This document shows positions 34,101 to 47,515 of a stretch of 64,000 nt of DNA, one piece after another (position 1 is the stretch's first letter; each line of letters opens with the position of its first letter). Origin of the DNA: Climacteris rufus (lineage: Eukaryota; Chordata; Aves; Passeriformes; Climacteridae); contig VZRZ01006598.1 in the NCBI GenBank assembly GCA_013398175.1, positions 451,522 to 515,521 on the forward strand, written 5' to 3'. Under the pieces are notes generated by a model. It was not told where the DNA came from. It was given only the letters and a program-made list of their open reading frames with translations, and made no database searches. Made by a program: the position numbers and the translations under genes.

Positions 34101-37100
34101 CTGACACATTGCAGATGTGAGCACACCTTCAGTTAAGGTCAGCTTTCCAGTGCTTGAAGCTGCTAATCCTACTGAATAGTCAGGCCCCGAATGAACCATC
34201 TCCCGAAGGGAGCTGTCAAGCAATACTTGCCCACTTAATTGACTAAGACCTGTTCCTAGTTTTTTGCTGGCAATTGATGGATCTAGTAGTTGTCTTTCCC
34301 CTACAAGATAGATCAATTGACAAGAAAGCTATTTAATGACAAAGCTTCTAAGTGCTTCTTTAAGTTCTCTCTGCATTTTAATAGTGGAGACAAGTTGTTC
34401 AATCAAGCATGGCACTGAGCACTGCAGTGTTCAGTTGAAATGTATCAGCTACTCTGAAGAAAATGCTTCGGGTCATGTTGTGGACAGAACATCCAGAGAC
34501 ACATTTAATGTGACAGGCTTTAGTATCCAGTATCTATGAGATTGGGTTGGAAACAAGCTTGCAGAGATGCTCTAAAATGCCAGCTGAGCTCATAAGCACA
34601 GAGACATTTTTGCTGGTTTAAGCCGCAGGGGTGCTGCTGTGATTCAAGTAGTGGCATGAAGGTGCAGATGGGCAGTCCATGCCTCGCAATAGCCCCATAT
34701 TTGTCCTCCACTCAGTTTTTGCCTCCAAGCTCTCAACATTAGTTCACATCTACACAAGGATTTCTCTGGCCACAGTTCTGTTAGGCAATGCTTTCTCACA
34801 CAGTTTCCCTGTTTTCTCTACCTTTATTAATTGGAAGCATGGTAGCTTGCTCTCTTGCTGAACAAACTATTTCTAAATCACTATTCTTACACATTTAAGA
34901 ATTTGACAAGGAGGAGATATTACGTTAGTCTGGAAAGTTTTCAACCATAGTCTGCTAAGATAGTAAAGCCATTCGTAATGAAACTTGACAGGTTTTATAT
35001 TTTTATACCTTTTGGGAGTGTATCTAACTTCCCAGCACTCAAAGAGGCAGTGTAAACTTTGCACTTTTTCCTGATGTAGCAGCGCACTTGGCAGAAGCTG
35101 CTGCTTTTGAGCTTCAGGTTTTGGTGGGAAGAAAGCCCAGGCACAGCTCTCAGCCTTTTTCCTCCAATATCTGAACCCTCTGCCTGAGCTGTGGTAAAAT
35201 CCCATATTTCCCTTGTGTTACCTGTACCCATATCTCAGATGCCACATATGGCTATGCCCTGGAAAGCTCTTCCCCACTGGTCACTTTGAACTGTGCCATT
35301 CCCCATTGGGTGTTTCCTGATCCCATCTCCCTTTAAAAGAGCCCTGCAGGGCTTCTTCCTTGCTCTTTCTTCTGGGTTACTCAGCCACCTGGATAACTCT
35401 GGACCCTCACAACACAACACTGGACTCACAATGAATGGTTGTTATCCCAGGGAAGAGCCCTCTGTCTAGCCTTTTATTCTTGTCAGTGCTAGCACACCAC
35501 GCCTGGGGAAACTCTCGTCCCAGAGGAGCCAGCAGAAACAGGTTATCTGCGGTATCTAGAACTCTGTCCTTTGGGAGAGTTATACAACTTACCCCAGCAG
35601 GGATCACACACGCATAAAGGCGCTGTTGCTACCTGGAGAGCATCCGGCTTTAGCGCTTTTATCCTGAGACTGAGCAGTACTTTGGTTCAATGAGACCTCA
35701 CCTGGCCCCTTGTGGTGATGGTTTGCTGAGAGAAGAGGTTGCACCAGTCTACCTTTTGGGTGTTCAGAACCAGTGGTGAGAAGGAGAGAAGGTATTTTCT
35801 CTGCATTAGATCCTGCTTCTCTCATTCAAGCTATGTTCTTATTTCAAAACTGAAATTTTCAGTCTAAGGAGGTTGCCACCGTCATCTGTTCAGACAATGG
35901 GAGAACCCTCTTCTGTGCAAGTGTGTGTCCAAGTGTTGTGTTACATGATCTGAGTGAGGAGTTAAACAGCAGCAGAATTGAACCACATCACCCTGCCCTT
36001 GTTCCAGAGAAATGGCAGAGTAAAAGCAGCCCAGAAACAAAATCATACCTTGCCCATGAGATTTTCATAGCTTTTCTTGGCACCTTCTGTATAAAGCAGG
36101 ACATGCTTTTTAGTCTTCCATATTACAGGGACTCTGAACTAAAGACCCCAAAATACAGCCTGCTCCAAAAATGTAAGCTGTTAGAAAGCAAAATCTATTG
36201 CATTGGTCTGAAGCATGACACTCTCCTGCCTTTATCCATCTTTCCCTCTCTCTCCTCTCTCTCACTGGGGTTTGTTAATAGCACCCGTCTCGCCTTTTAA
36301 CATGAAGTTTCTTTGCCTGCAAGATAGGATGAGTCTATTCAGCATACGATACTTCATTCCTCACACTTATCTAGTTGAAAATGAGCACAATTTCCCTGCA
36401 AGATTATCTGACCAAGGAAACCAAACAGTAATTTTCAGATCCCCCGCTATGCTGCTCATGCACTACAGGGCAATAACCAGTCCAGAAATGGCTGCGCTGT
36501 CACTGCTGAAGGGAAGTTCATGCTCCAGCTGTGCCCGCTACTGTGCTTCAGCCGTTGTCAGGATTAGAAACACTATGAATATCACTTAATCAGCTTTCTT
36601 ACACCAAAGTTTTGTCAGCCACAGATTCCCCACAGTTCATCAGCTGTCTCATTATTGTGTCTTACAGTAAAAATTTAAGGCTGTCGAAAGAATCTCCAAC
36701 AACTTCCCGTTTTTGTACTTCTGGCGAACACCTGCAATTATATTCCCTTCAAGACCTGCAAATTAATCTGAAAATTGATTTTGGTTTTGGGGAGGCTTTA
36801 AGGAAAAAAAATAAACCCATTGCTCTTTTTGAGGTAAAAGAGGGTGAAATAGTAAATAAACTGGGCAAACCACTTACCTAGCATTGACTGAGTGGTTTGA
36901 CCAGCCTTGTTCGGAGGTAAGAAGAGAAAGGGGATGGTTTGAACACATCTAAGAATAAGTACCCAGCTGTGACCAGGCAGATGTGCTTCTCTTCCACCTG
37001 CCTTTGATAATATGCAAAGCAGATGCACTCATCCACACCCGTTTGTGTAGACACATCCTGACTTTTGAAGCTTCAAATTTGGTATCAAAATAATCCCTTC

Positions 37101-39363
37101 TGTGCCGAGCAGGTGTTTGCAAAGTTGTGTACAGTTCATTTGTGTCATTCTGAAAGTTTGACCATGTGCACCAGCCTCATCGAACAGGCTGCAGAGTTGT
37201 GACCACTGGTTTGACTGAGTGCATACAGAAACTTCCTGTGTGTGGCTCACCAGTTTTGTTACTCATCCTACAGTCCTCATTGAGCAAGTCAACTTCTCAT
37301 ATTTCAGGGGAAGTCAAAATGATAGTAATGTTGACAGTAATGCATTAATTAACTGCAGTCTGCTGGGGCTGCCTGTGAACTTCTGAAGTGTGAGATTTCG
37401 TTAGAATGATTGCTTGTGTGCAAAGCTGTGGATGCTCGGGTGATTCACTGAGGGAGTGCAAACAACCTTGTTCAACTCATGGTCATGTTCCCTTCCTCCC
37501 CCTGTTGACTGTCATTTTGTGCAAGGACTTCATTTGATGGCTTGAGGTCTCAGTGATTTCAGGTGTCTATCAAGAGTGCTATGTATGAAGTGGGACCCAG
37601 ATTATCCCATTTACTAGCCCCAGAGGTCTTTATAATGACACACCTAGACTATGATGAGACAAAGGAACATCTGCATTCCTAAGAAATTACATTCTTTTAG
37701 GCTGAATTTTTTCAACTACATTGTCCCAAATCTTTTACTGGCAATACTGGACACCTTCCCTGTAAAGTACCATTTCCATTCATAAGTACTTAGACAGGTT
37801 GGCCGGGGTGTTACTGGATACGGACATACACACACACCAATGACTAGCTGGCAGAAGGTGAAATCCAAAAGTAATTGGAGCCAAGCACTGTGATCTCTTT
37901 ACTGATCTTCATTTCCACTGGTTTACAATATTGGATCAATAGGTGTCCTTTCTGTGATATCCTTCAACATCTGTACTGCAAATATCAATGACAAACCTGT
38001 ACACAACACTGCTCAGGAGGTTGGCTAATATGGCATTTAAAAGTAAGACTCTTTTCTTCTTCAATGTGATTGTAGGTTGTTATTTCATGTAAACATATTT
38101 TTTTTGCTCTTGTATATTATCTAGCCCTATTCAGAATGCCTTTCCCCCTTCAGAATGTCTTGCTTTTCTAGTTGAGCTGATCTTCCACATGCCTTTGCAT
38201 TTAGAATAGATGAGTAACATGAATCCTAAAGGCTTTGTCTGCAGTCACTTGCAAGTTGCTGAAATGTTTGGTGCCTTTAATTATCCCAAAAGTGAATGTT
38301 GCAACATGACCACACCACCTGCATGGTTTGGGATCCAGAGCTGTGTTGGCTATGTCTATGGTATTCACAAGGCTTTGCTCCACAGCATCATCTACTATGC
38401 ATGCATACATATGCGTTTCTGCAAGACAGGGATTGCTCTATCCAATGCATGCCATGCCATGCTGGAATTCTCCCAGCTACAAGCTGGTATGTCTCATGGT
38501 GCAATGCAGCTTTGATCCCAGAATCACTGTAATTATGTTACACTATGCTTCCTCTGAACTGCTTAGCTAAGCCGAGACACCATCTGCAAGATGGTTTGGG
38601 TTGGATGACATCTTGCTCCCACGTGGCTGCCATGCATCAGGTGGTAGTGCAGGTTTGCTCTCAGACAGCCCTAGACCTGTCAGCCTCACTCAGCTGGTCC
38701 CACTTCCAAGCTTCCCAGCTGTGGCTGCTGCACCTCTTTCATTTGCATCACAGCACAGGCACTGCTTGGCTTGTCAACCAGAACTGAATGCCTTCGCTCT
38801 GCTATCAGCTGCTCATCTGTGCCTGGGCTGTGGCTCAGAGGGCAGAGCAAGACCACAGGGATGAACGGAGCTGGAAATACCCTCCTGTGCTGAATGGTGC
38901 ATGTCCCCCATCACCCAGTGTACCAGCTGCTTTTTGCTGTCACCTGGTCAAGTGATGGATGTTTAAATTGGAGTTTAGAAATTATGAAGGTTGAAAAGGC
39001 ATGACTCTGTGGCAGGGAATCACATGCTGCATAACGGGAGACTATCCTGTTCCTCCTCACATCTGCAATGATAGTATCTGTTTACTAGTTTAGGCAGAGA
39101 AACTGAGCTAAAAAATTGTCTTTCATCCCTGCTTTGAAAAGCTCAATGTCATGATTATTATCATCAGGACAGTGACTGAATATGAGCCTGTCGAACACAG
39201 GCAGACTACGTGAGGGTGTGCCCAGATAAAGAGGGGATTGCTTGGCTTCAAAATCCCAGACTGGCAAACAATAGAATGAATTTGGGGAACTGCAGATGTT
39301 CCGCTGAAACATTTTCTGCCTTAAAAAGAGAGGAAGAGAACGATGCACAGAGAGGGAAGGATT

Positions 39364-39585
39364 GCCTTGTGGTTGAGGGTCTCGGGAGCTCTGGCCTCAT
39401 TTCCAGGCTCTGCTCAGGATTCTCACACAACCTTGGTCAAAGTCGATTCATCTCTCTGTGCCACTGATCCTCCATCATTACATGGATTTCCCCTCTCCAG
39501 CACTACCCCTTCTCTCTCTTCCTCTCTCCTCTCTCTTCCTCATCTGCTGAGACTGTAAACTCTGCAAGGTACAGACAGCCTCTGA
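39364..39585 (+). repeat. MIR-like SINE, sense, best preserved in the window
   Basis: In order, the sequence shows GCCTTGTGGTTGAGGG (39364), GGAGCTCTGG, CCAGGCTCTGC, ACAACCTTGGTCAAAGTC and TTCATCTCTCTGTGCCA. These follow the MIR landmarks GTGGTTAGAGC, GGGCTCTGG, CCGGCTCTGCCA, GTGACCTTGGGCAAGTCAC and TTAACCTCTCTGTGCCTC without large gaps. The right part (about 39540-39582, CTGAGACTGTAAACTCTGCAAG) resembles the 'agactgtaaactctttggggcaggga' segment common in sauropsid ancient SINE and LINE ends. A pyrimidine-rich stretch (about 39487-39545) separates the two and may be an expansion. The first part derives from a tRNA promoter. Confidence 0.75.
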
Positions 39586-41798
39586 TTTCTGATTTCTCTC
39601 TGTCTGGATTTGATTTTCTCTGATTTGATTTGTTTCTGTTTGTAGTGTATCCAGCAACCTCAAGCAGAGCCTATGGGTGGTACCATAGCAAAAACAAAAT
39701 ACACAGCTGAGCTTTTGAAATCTTCTGTGTTAAAAAGAAATACAAACAATTCTGAAATGCTTTGCTTTTGCAGTAGTAAATTTTAAGAAAATCTGGCTCG
39801 TCGTAACAGTGTAATGGGTTGGCTGTAGCGCAAACACTAACTGGCAGTTTCCTATGGTGTTACTATATGGATTTTTACATAATGTTTTTAAAGTTGTAGG
39901 CCCTGTCTGCTGTATTTAAAGATTTGAATAAAGTCCTAAGCACGGGGACTGAAAAATTAATTTTGCTAACAGTTGGCAGAGCTATCTGCAGGTAAAATTC
40001 TTGTGTTAGCAATAATCCTGGACATGTGGCTGTTATTTTCATGAGCTGGATGCCAACTGCCTCACAGGTGAAAGCCCTCTTTCTGGCAAGGGTGCAAATT
40101 TCCAGAAAGCCACAAGGTATCAGTCAGAAGTTTCATGTATTTTCCACATTACTGATGTAATTTTTTACACAATTGGTGTAATTTTGAATAGCTAGCATTC
40201 ACCTTAGAAATAAAGTTAATTCAGAACCTAATGTTCATTGGTAAACAAGGAAGAAAAAAATTAGAAAAATTATTCTCTTCATTTTCATCCAGAGTGTTTG
40301 TTTTCCATTATCAACAAGCTTCCAAGCAATAAACCTTGATTAAGGAAAGAGAAGGTATAAATCAGAGTGTATGGGCACATACAGTTGCCATTGAGATTTT
40401 ATGTGGTATTGTTCTGATGTATCAGGAACATTTTCCAGGTGGAAGCAGATTATTTAAGGCGAATTTTATAATTATTTCTGCACTCAGGAGAGCTGTCATA
40501 TTGCCCAGAAATGTATGAAAGGCTCTCACCGTAGCCTGTGCCCCCCCAAGCCAGACCCCTCTGGTGTCTGTCACAGCTCTGAACTTCCCCTTAGTTGCCT
40601 AGTGATAGGCCAAGTGATAGGATCCCACCAGATGGATGGGCCAAACCTGACCCCACAACCTCACATTTCAAGCTGTGTCCCAGCTGACAGGCAGCAGGTA
40701 CTTTCAGGCTTAACTCCATCAGGATGAGAAAAAGTTTCTTGAGATTTCTATCTCCAAGGGATTTTCCTAGAGTATTTTTTTTCTCTTACAGTCTATTTAA
40801 CCCTGTTTAGGTCTCTTCCTACTTTCCTCAGGTCCACAAACAGGGAAAGAGCTGAGTACAAAGCCTTGCATTTATGTTCACTCTTCATTTTTAGCTGAGG
40901 GAATTGTTTCCCAGTGGAAAAACAACCAAATCTGTAACACAGTCAGGGAGAGTGGGCTTGAAACACCAGGCAGCAATCCCAATATCACAACCCGATGGAA
41001 ACTCCAGAGTCTCTGCTATTCAGTTTTTCTCCAGCTGATAACAGAAGAGGCTTGAATCTAGGGTTAACAGTGGTTTATTACTTCTGTTGGGTGGGAAAGG
41101 GAGCTAGGGTCTGCTGAGGCTTTCCAGTTTTGGAGAGATAACGATACTATTCACAGACCTTCTGAGTCAAAACAGCAAGGGCATCTTCACCAAAGCCACT
41201 TTACAGAGCTTATTAGGACACAAAACTTGCACAAACAACTTAAAGAATGAAGTGAGATAAACCAGTCTCTTTTATGTGCTTTATATATTTATCTATCTAT
41301 AGATCCAAAGTCAGCATGTGGCCAAACCAAGATCTTGCATGGCCCGAATTCAGCATCTCAAAACAAGAACAGGTGAGAATCTGCCAATCACCCGTGCTGG
41401 AGCCTCTTTGCTTCCTTGTTCATTTTTAAGTGTAGATTCAGGATGAAAGCATCAGATGAAAGCATCTTACAGTGCTGAGGCAGTTGGCTACCACGGTACC
41501 GAGACAAGAGAAGCAGCTAGTGCAAAGCCAGCCCCAAGGAGTCAGTGAGACTCATTTGCAATGGAAATGCAAATACAGAGCTGATTGCATTCCCTTAAAT
41601 GGGAAAGTGTGTTAAATCTGATAAGCGTGCTCTGAGTGTCTCCTAAGCGTGGGCTTGTCTCAGCATTTAGTTTCTGTTCTACAGCGGGTGAGGGAATGAA
41701 TGCTGTTCTGAAACCCTGCACAGGTGAGAGACAGCAATTATTTCCCTCTACTTCTTCCAATATCTGCATAAATTAACATGTAGATAGCCTTTATATCT
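39586..41798. other. Non-coding stretch, no gene recognised
   Basis: Nothing recognised beyond short words. A 13-bp near-perfect tandem repeat (GATGAAAGCATCA) lies at 41442-41466. Confidence 0.55.
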
Positions 41799-41912
41799 CC
41801 ATAGCACTCCACATATATTAACTAATTAATGCTCGCTGTAGCCATCTATATTAAAGAAAGAATTATCCTCATTTTGTTAATATTGAAATTCAAGTGGGAA
41901 AATTAAGCACCT
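41799..41912 (-). repeat. MIR-like SINE, antisense
   Basis: The + strand shows ATAGCACTCCACATATATTA, then TCGCTGTAGCC, then ATTATCCTCATTTTGTTAAT and a GGGAAAATTAAGCACC segment. This is the order of the reverse complement of the MIR 3' half (AGCGCTTTACATACATTA, CTCACAACAACC, ATTATCCCCATTTTACAGAT, AGGTTAAGTGACTT). Divergence is high, as expected for an ancient copy. Confidence 0.6.
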
Positions 41913-42069
41913 AGGAGTCAATCCAGCTAAGCAGTTTAGTCAGTGAAGTCAAAGGGACTAAAAATTAATCATATGTTTAAGAGCTTCAGTGTACTGGCTC
42001 TTGCACAATGCACCTTGTAGGATCAGGCACACCCAAAGCCACAGAGGCACCAGGTATGAGAATCTGACA

Positions 42070-42115
42070 TGAAATTTTGCTCCAGGAGCTCAGATCTCAG
42101 GCCAGTGCTTGAACC
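42070..42115 (-). repeat. Possible 5' part of an antisense MIR-like SINE
   Basis: GAGCTCAGATCTCAGGCCAG followed by TGCTTGAACCCA resembles the reverse-complement MIR segment 'ggtctcctgactcccaggccagtgctctaacca'. It lies about 160 bp right of the copy at 41799-41912 in the same orientation. It may be the same element split by an insertion, or a second copy. Confidence 0.35.
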
Positions 42116-45100
42116 CATGGAATGCTTTCTAAACAAAACTAAAAATGATATGTCTTTCAATATACATGGTCAGATAAGGCAGAAATCAGAAAACGTACTT
42201 TGAACAAAGAGATGTTGCCCAAATATAAGCGGTGTATGTTTTCTTCATCTGGTGTATGTTTTCTTCATTACCATATTTCTGATAGTGTAATACATGAGTC
42301 TGGCACTTTCCAAAATCCCACTTCTCTCCATCATTACTTGCAATGCCTGCGGCAGAAAGCATGAACTGCTACCTGCCTGTTACGTATAGCTCTTGACAAA
42401 AATTAACACATCTCCCCACATTCATAAAAACAGAGAGTCTGTTCTTCTGGAATTTTGACATCAGTTTTCCTGTCTTCACAGCTGCAACATTGCCAACCAA
42501 CGGATCTGACAGTCCTCTCAGGAAGAAATTAATTGTAAAAAGGATTTAGAGGAACCATTCAGACAGTGGAATTTGATTACCTTCATTTGCATGTTAGTTC
42601 TTATATACCTAAGGACATTTTTGGGGGGCAAATTAGGGAGAGAGCCATACCTGAACCTTTAGCAAGTGCAAATTTTATCAAGTTCAAGTTCAGAAATAAA
42701 CACAGATCAGATATCAAACAAAATGTATGTGAAACGTTTCCCAGGGCTGCTTGAATTTGTCTTTCTTTTACAGATTTTCTGGGCTTTACTGATACTGCAC
42801 AAGATTGCAAGGTACACTCATAAGCAGCCCTCAAATGCCCATATTATATGTTATTTTTATAAGGAAGGATCTCAGTTGGGGACAATAATTCATCAGGACC
42901 TGAATGTGTTGAGTGGGGCATTGGGACATTTTTCTTTGCTAAAGAAATGGCTGTTTTGTTGACACAGAAAATAAACGGTGAGCTCCAGAACAGGCTGGTC
43001 TATTGTAGAGTTCCCAAAATTAGTCTAAACAGCTGGTGACTCATCGTTGGGATATTAATCAGAGCAAGATAAACGTGTGTGCAAAGGAAGGGACACGGCT
43101 TATTTGATGGGGTTATTGACTGATTTTAGATTAATTTATGAAAGAGACAGGTGTTGATGGGGGTGAGACCGCAGCCATAGAAAAGAGTAAGTGCTCACCT
43201 CAGCTAGCCGCTCCTGGTGTTGATAAGCTAAAAGGAAGAAAATGTCTGCAAAGGCAGAGGAAGGATGAAAGAAAACAGCAAGGCAGGGCAGCTTGTGCAA
43301 GCCTGGTGCTCGCAGAAGGCAGCCTTTGTGTGAGCAGCAATAAATCGCCAGGCATGTGAGGGGTGCAAGGGTCAGAGATAAGGAAACCTGGGACCAGGCA
43401 AGCCTTGTGTAAGGATAAGACCTTTTTTTACCATATGCCTACTCTGTGCCATCTATACTGCTTGACTGCTGGCAAAAGAAGCATATCTTAGTAGTAAACA
43501 ACCAAATCCCAGAGAATTGGATACGGTGGATCAGACTTCACCTGCCTCTCCTTTTCGCAGTACTGCAAAGCTCAATGGTTATCTGTAAAATGGAGCAAAG
43601 GCAGAGCAGCAGTGGAGTGTGGAGAGAGGAAGCCACTGCTGATCACAGGGGAAGGAAGCAAGACATGGAGGGAAGGTCTGGTCTCTGTGGAGACACCCTA
43701 GTGCTGCTCTCTTCAGGCTTAGTGAGGCCACCTACTACCATGAGGAGAGCTGTAGAAAACACCAAGGTGGAGAGAGTTGCTTTTCACAGTTCCTGATGAA
43801 GTTTGGAAGAAAATTAACAGAAAGCGTAAATCTCCTTCTTTCATAAAAGGCTGATTAACTTAGATATTTTGAGTGACAGTAGAATTTCTCTGCACAATAT
43901 AGACACACTAGATAGGCATGGCATGAAGGCAATCTTTGTTATTTAGCACACGTTTCCACGCTACAGCTATTGATGTGTTCTCCCCCTCTGAACTATGTAG
44001 CACTAATTTTTCACATGAGTAAACTAGCTTGAATATTGGCATATAATGTAGAGAAATACACTGAGCATATAGATTTCTCTCTGTCCCTGTAATACTGCAT
44101 GCATCTCTGGTCTGGATCTCTGGCTTTCCACACTGGTAGCCCATCTCTAATATTGATTTGAAACATAGATACATAGTACACACATTATGAATTTATTTCA
44201 GTCTTTGTTGAATCTGTTGGCTTGAAAAGTAGATAATCTGAAAGAATGAATTTCTCCCATAACATTGCCTTCTGCGCATATAGAGTTAGGAAATAATATA
44301 ACAAATATCTTCTAACACACCAACTTCCCTTTTCACTGACTGCAACTCCTCCTCCTCAGCATCTGATGTCTGTCTCGGTGAAATGGCTGCACACTGTCAG
44401 AGCAGGGCCCTTTCACAGTGAGACATCCCATCTGTCTTCCTTTCCCACTGCATTGCAAATGTCCCTTAGTTTTAATACAAGTTCCTGAGCCTGCCTTTCG
44501 TCTAGTGCTGCATGCTTTTAAGTGGGGATGTTGTAAAAAAGTCACGCTGCTGGGGTCTGGGTTTGCTTTTGTTTTTCTGATGGCTTGGGGGTGGCATTTG
44601 GTTTTATGCTGTGCTAGGACACAGTTTGTGACAGATGGTGCCTGTAAAGCTTGTGAGAGCATGGTATCACCAAGAAAACCAGTGTGCACCCACCACAGAG
44701 CCCTGGGTTGGCAGCACATGTTCAGGTCTTCAGCATAAGACAGGCAGTACTGCACCTCAGTGAGAATGCTCTCCCTCCCAGCAACATGAAATATGATGGT
44801 CAGGGTACCTCACCAAACCTCAGTTGTGTGCTCATAGCTTGAACTTGTTGGACCAAAGCAGGTTCAGTGAACACTTCAACAGATCTGCTTACCTAGTGTA
44901 GCTGGTTCTTGTGAGCCAGGAGCCCAAAACATGCAGGCAATAACCTCAACATTTTGTGAGATTCCCCTGAAGCCATAAGGACTCTAGTCTCCAGCCTTTA
45001 TGGTCCTGCTGGATTTGGTGTTTGCCATTGTAAGAGGGTGCCAGGTTGTACAGCACATGGGTAGCTCTAGGCTGGACCATCTGCCCACCTTAGCAGACCA

Positions 45101-47451
45101 CCCTGTATAGCTGCTGGAGGGGAACAGGCACTTGTAGGGCCTCTTTCATTCCACCCTGAGGGGAATATCTAAAACAAGTGAGGGAACTTAGGTCCTTGAC
45201 ATGTCAGTTTATGACATAGGGTGACCAGGTCACCTATGGGCATTTGATGAGTCTTGCATTTGGTGACTAATGGTCAGGCTGTGGCCACCACAAAGCAAAT
45301 AAAGCATATACAAGGACTGTTTGCTTTGTCTGCTATGTCATTTCTCCAGTATGATCATGGGCAGCACCAACCATCACAAGAACTGAATTCTTAATAAGCC
45401 TTGACACTCATCCTGTGTTGATTTGTTCTGTGACATCTTGTTTTTAGTCTACAGAACATTTTCCACATGCCCATTTCACTATCAACCACGCTGTTTGTAA
45501 TCTACCTCCTTACTTTAATAGGATTTAGTTGTCAAATAGGATTCCCTTTAATTTATAATCAGCATTAGCTCCCTTAACATCTTGCTGTTCTTTGTTAGCT
45601 TCATCAGAATTGATTAAGGGTTGGTGTAGGTTTGGACTGTTGCTGAGGACCACTACATTTTGGGGTCTCCACGTAAATGGCTGACTACATGCAGGTACCA
45701 TTGCAGCCAGCAGCAGTCTGGCCCTCTCTAGAATTCAACTGCTAAATGCAAGCGACTAATACTGTTGGAATGATGTGTATGGATTGAAAACGTGAGGCTG
45801 GGAGATATCACACAGGGCTGTGCTCCTTTGAAGCAGCAGTTGGAGATGCTGAGGGTCCCAGGGCTTCTCAGATGGTAAAAAACCCCTGAAATATATACCA
45901 GGGCATCAATTCCCTAGTAGTCAGTGGTCATAAATGTGGTCTCAGCCATTTGGGCAGCAGAAAATACCTTTAGCAGTGGCACACCTCTAGGTAGCACCAT
46001 GTCTTCTGTATGTTTGGGGGTGTTTTTCTACTTTCTTACTGCATGTAGGGGATGCTATACAAAGCCTTTGCTTGTCAGTGAGGTCAAAAGCATAATCACA
46101 TCACTTCTCGCTATTAAAATCCCCCCACTTATGCAAATAGTTGTCAGTGAGGGTTTTTTGTCTTCATATGTGTGCATGTTTCTTTTATAAATGTATATAA
46201 GGCTCACTTTTTATCTCAGCTCACCACACCTCACAAAGCTGGTCATAACTTTAGCCTAATGTCATCAAACCTTCATTTCCTGCCTATAGCTGCTCTTATG
46301 CTGAAGTTTAATAGGGACTTTTATGAAATTTTTGAGCACAATGGAGATAAAAATAGGCAAAGCACAGGATGTTCATCAGGACTTCTTTGTAGAAGAGCCT
46401 GAAGCTGCTACCTCTCTTTGGATCCCCATTGTTTCCTAACCTCACCCCTTGAGGGGGAGATGTATCCTTAGCCAATTGAGGAGAGGCAAAGCATGCTGCT
46501 AGAGGAAGTATCTTACTGTGATTTCTCTGCAGGAAAAACATGTTTCGTTCACGGTGATCCTTAGCTTTCCGGCAGTGGAGTAAGTATAGGATTATAAAAT
46601 CCACCTGTCTTCAACTCTCTTTTGCTAGGGGTATGACATACAGGAAACCTGCCTGCTATCTATATATGAATGCCAAAAATATCTAGGTCATAATAAGCTC
46701 CTGATTATATCTCTATCCATTCCTTGAGAGTTAGAATTTATCTTGCTTTACCTCACCTCCAAAGTTTCTGTCTGAGGTAGTTTAAGAAAATTTATTTAAG
46801 GGAATTTAAGAAAAATTCCTTTAAATGAAACTGCAGTTGAACTCATTTTGCTTAATGAGCACATTTTTTTTAAACATCAGGGAATAAGAGCAAAATGCGA
46901 AGAGACTGGTTTAATAGATTGAAAATTACGAGCATTTTATACTGTGTAATAGGACTTTGTGCAACTGCAACTAGCAGGCTTAACAGCTCGAACTCTCCTG
47001 GCTTTGAACACTGAAAATGCTGTTGAATTATTAAGCTTAGTCTCCACTGGCAAGGACATTCAGTGTCTGAAACCTTACCAAACCTCAAGGCAGTTAACAG
47101 CAGATAGTGTAATGAACAGAACAAAGAGAAATTGAATTTTTTTTAAAAAAAATTGATTCTTCAGCTCATCCCTTAAACTGAAAAAAATTTAAAACAGGAG
47201 CTATGAAACCTGAGCCAAAATAAAAACTTTAAAAATTTCTCTAGTAGAAGAAAATTATATCAATTATCACTTCAGGCTGAAGGAAAACATATCAAACCTA
47301 TTCCAAGCATTTTAATCCCTCATGAAATGAAGTGCAAAGTAGAGAGGGCATTCAAAATGCAGGGAAGGAAGTAAAGAATGTAGTGCTTGTTTTATACAAA
47401 GGCTCAGTGGTTAAATATAAATTGAGCCAGAGGCAGGAAAGAAAGATGGAT
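42116..47451. other. Non-coding stretch, no gene recognised
   Basis: No supported gene. A 20-bp tandem duplication lies at 42231-42268. Frames of 106-140 codons on both strands at 44333-44755 overlap each other and match nothing known. A near-perfect 22-bp palindrome of nuclear-receptor half-site type lies at 45216-45237, and a 20-bp A/T palindrome at 47135-47154. Confidence 0.55.
42231..42268. repeat. 20-bp tandem duplication, 1.9 copies
   Basis: GGTGTATGTTTTCTTCATCT at 42231-42250 is followed directly by 18 identical bases of a second copy. No mismatches, so probably recent. Confidence 0.9.
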
Positions 47452-47515
47452 GGAATAGAGGTCAGGGCATTCATTTGGGACTTGTAATACCAGGGAACAA
47501 GTTCCTACCCCATTA
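47452..47515 (+). repeat. MIR-like SINE fragment, sense
   Basis: GGTCAGGGCATTCATTTGGG, then ACTTGTAATACC, then AGGGAACAAGTTCCTACCCC corresponds in order to the sauropsid MIR 5' region (GGTTAGGGCACTCAGCTGGG, ACTCAGGAGACC, TGGGTTCAAGTCCCTGCTC). The box B-like 'GTTCAAGTCC' is present in mutated form. Confidence 0.5.

Larger units (their letters stand above)
29103..39363. other. Non-coding stretch, no gene recognised
   Basis: Frames of up to 153 codons exist on both strands at 29464-29944 but show no family resemblance and mirror each other, as expected of a stop-poor GC patch. A similar GC-richer patch lies at 31770-32350. Repeats noted: a 26-bp duplication at 29612-29663, a TACCTCA heptamer array at 30096-30123, a purine/pyrimidine-alternating CA/TA region at 31021-31142, and an A13 run near 31415. 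No splice-bounded conserved exon could be recognised. Confidence 0.55.
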
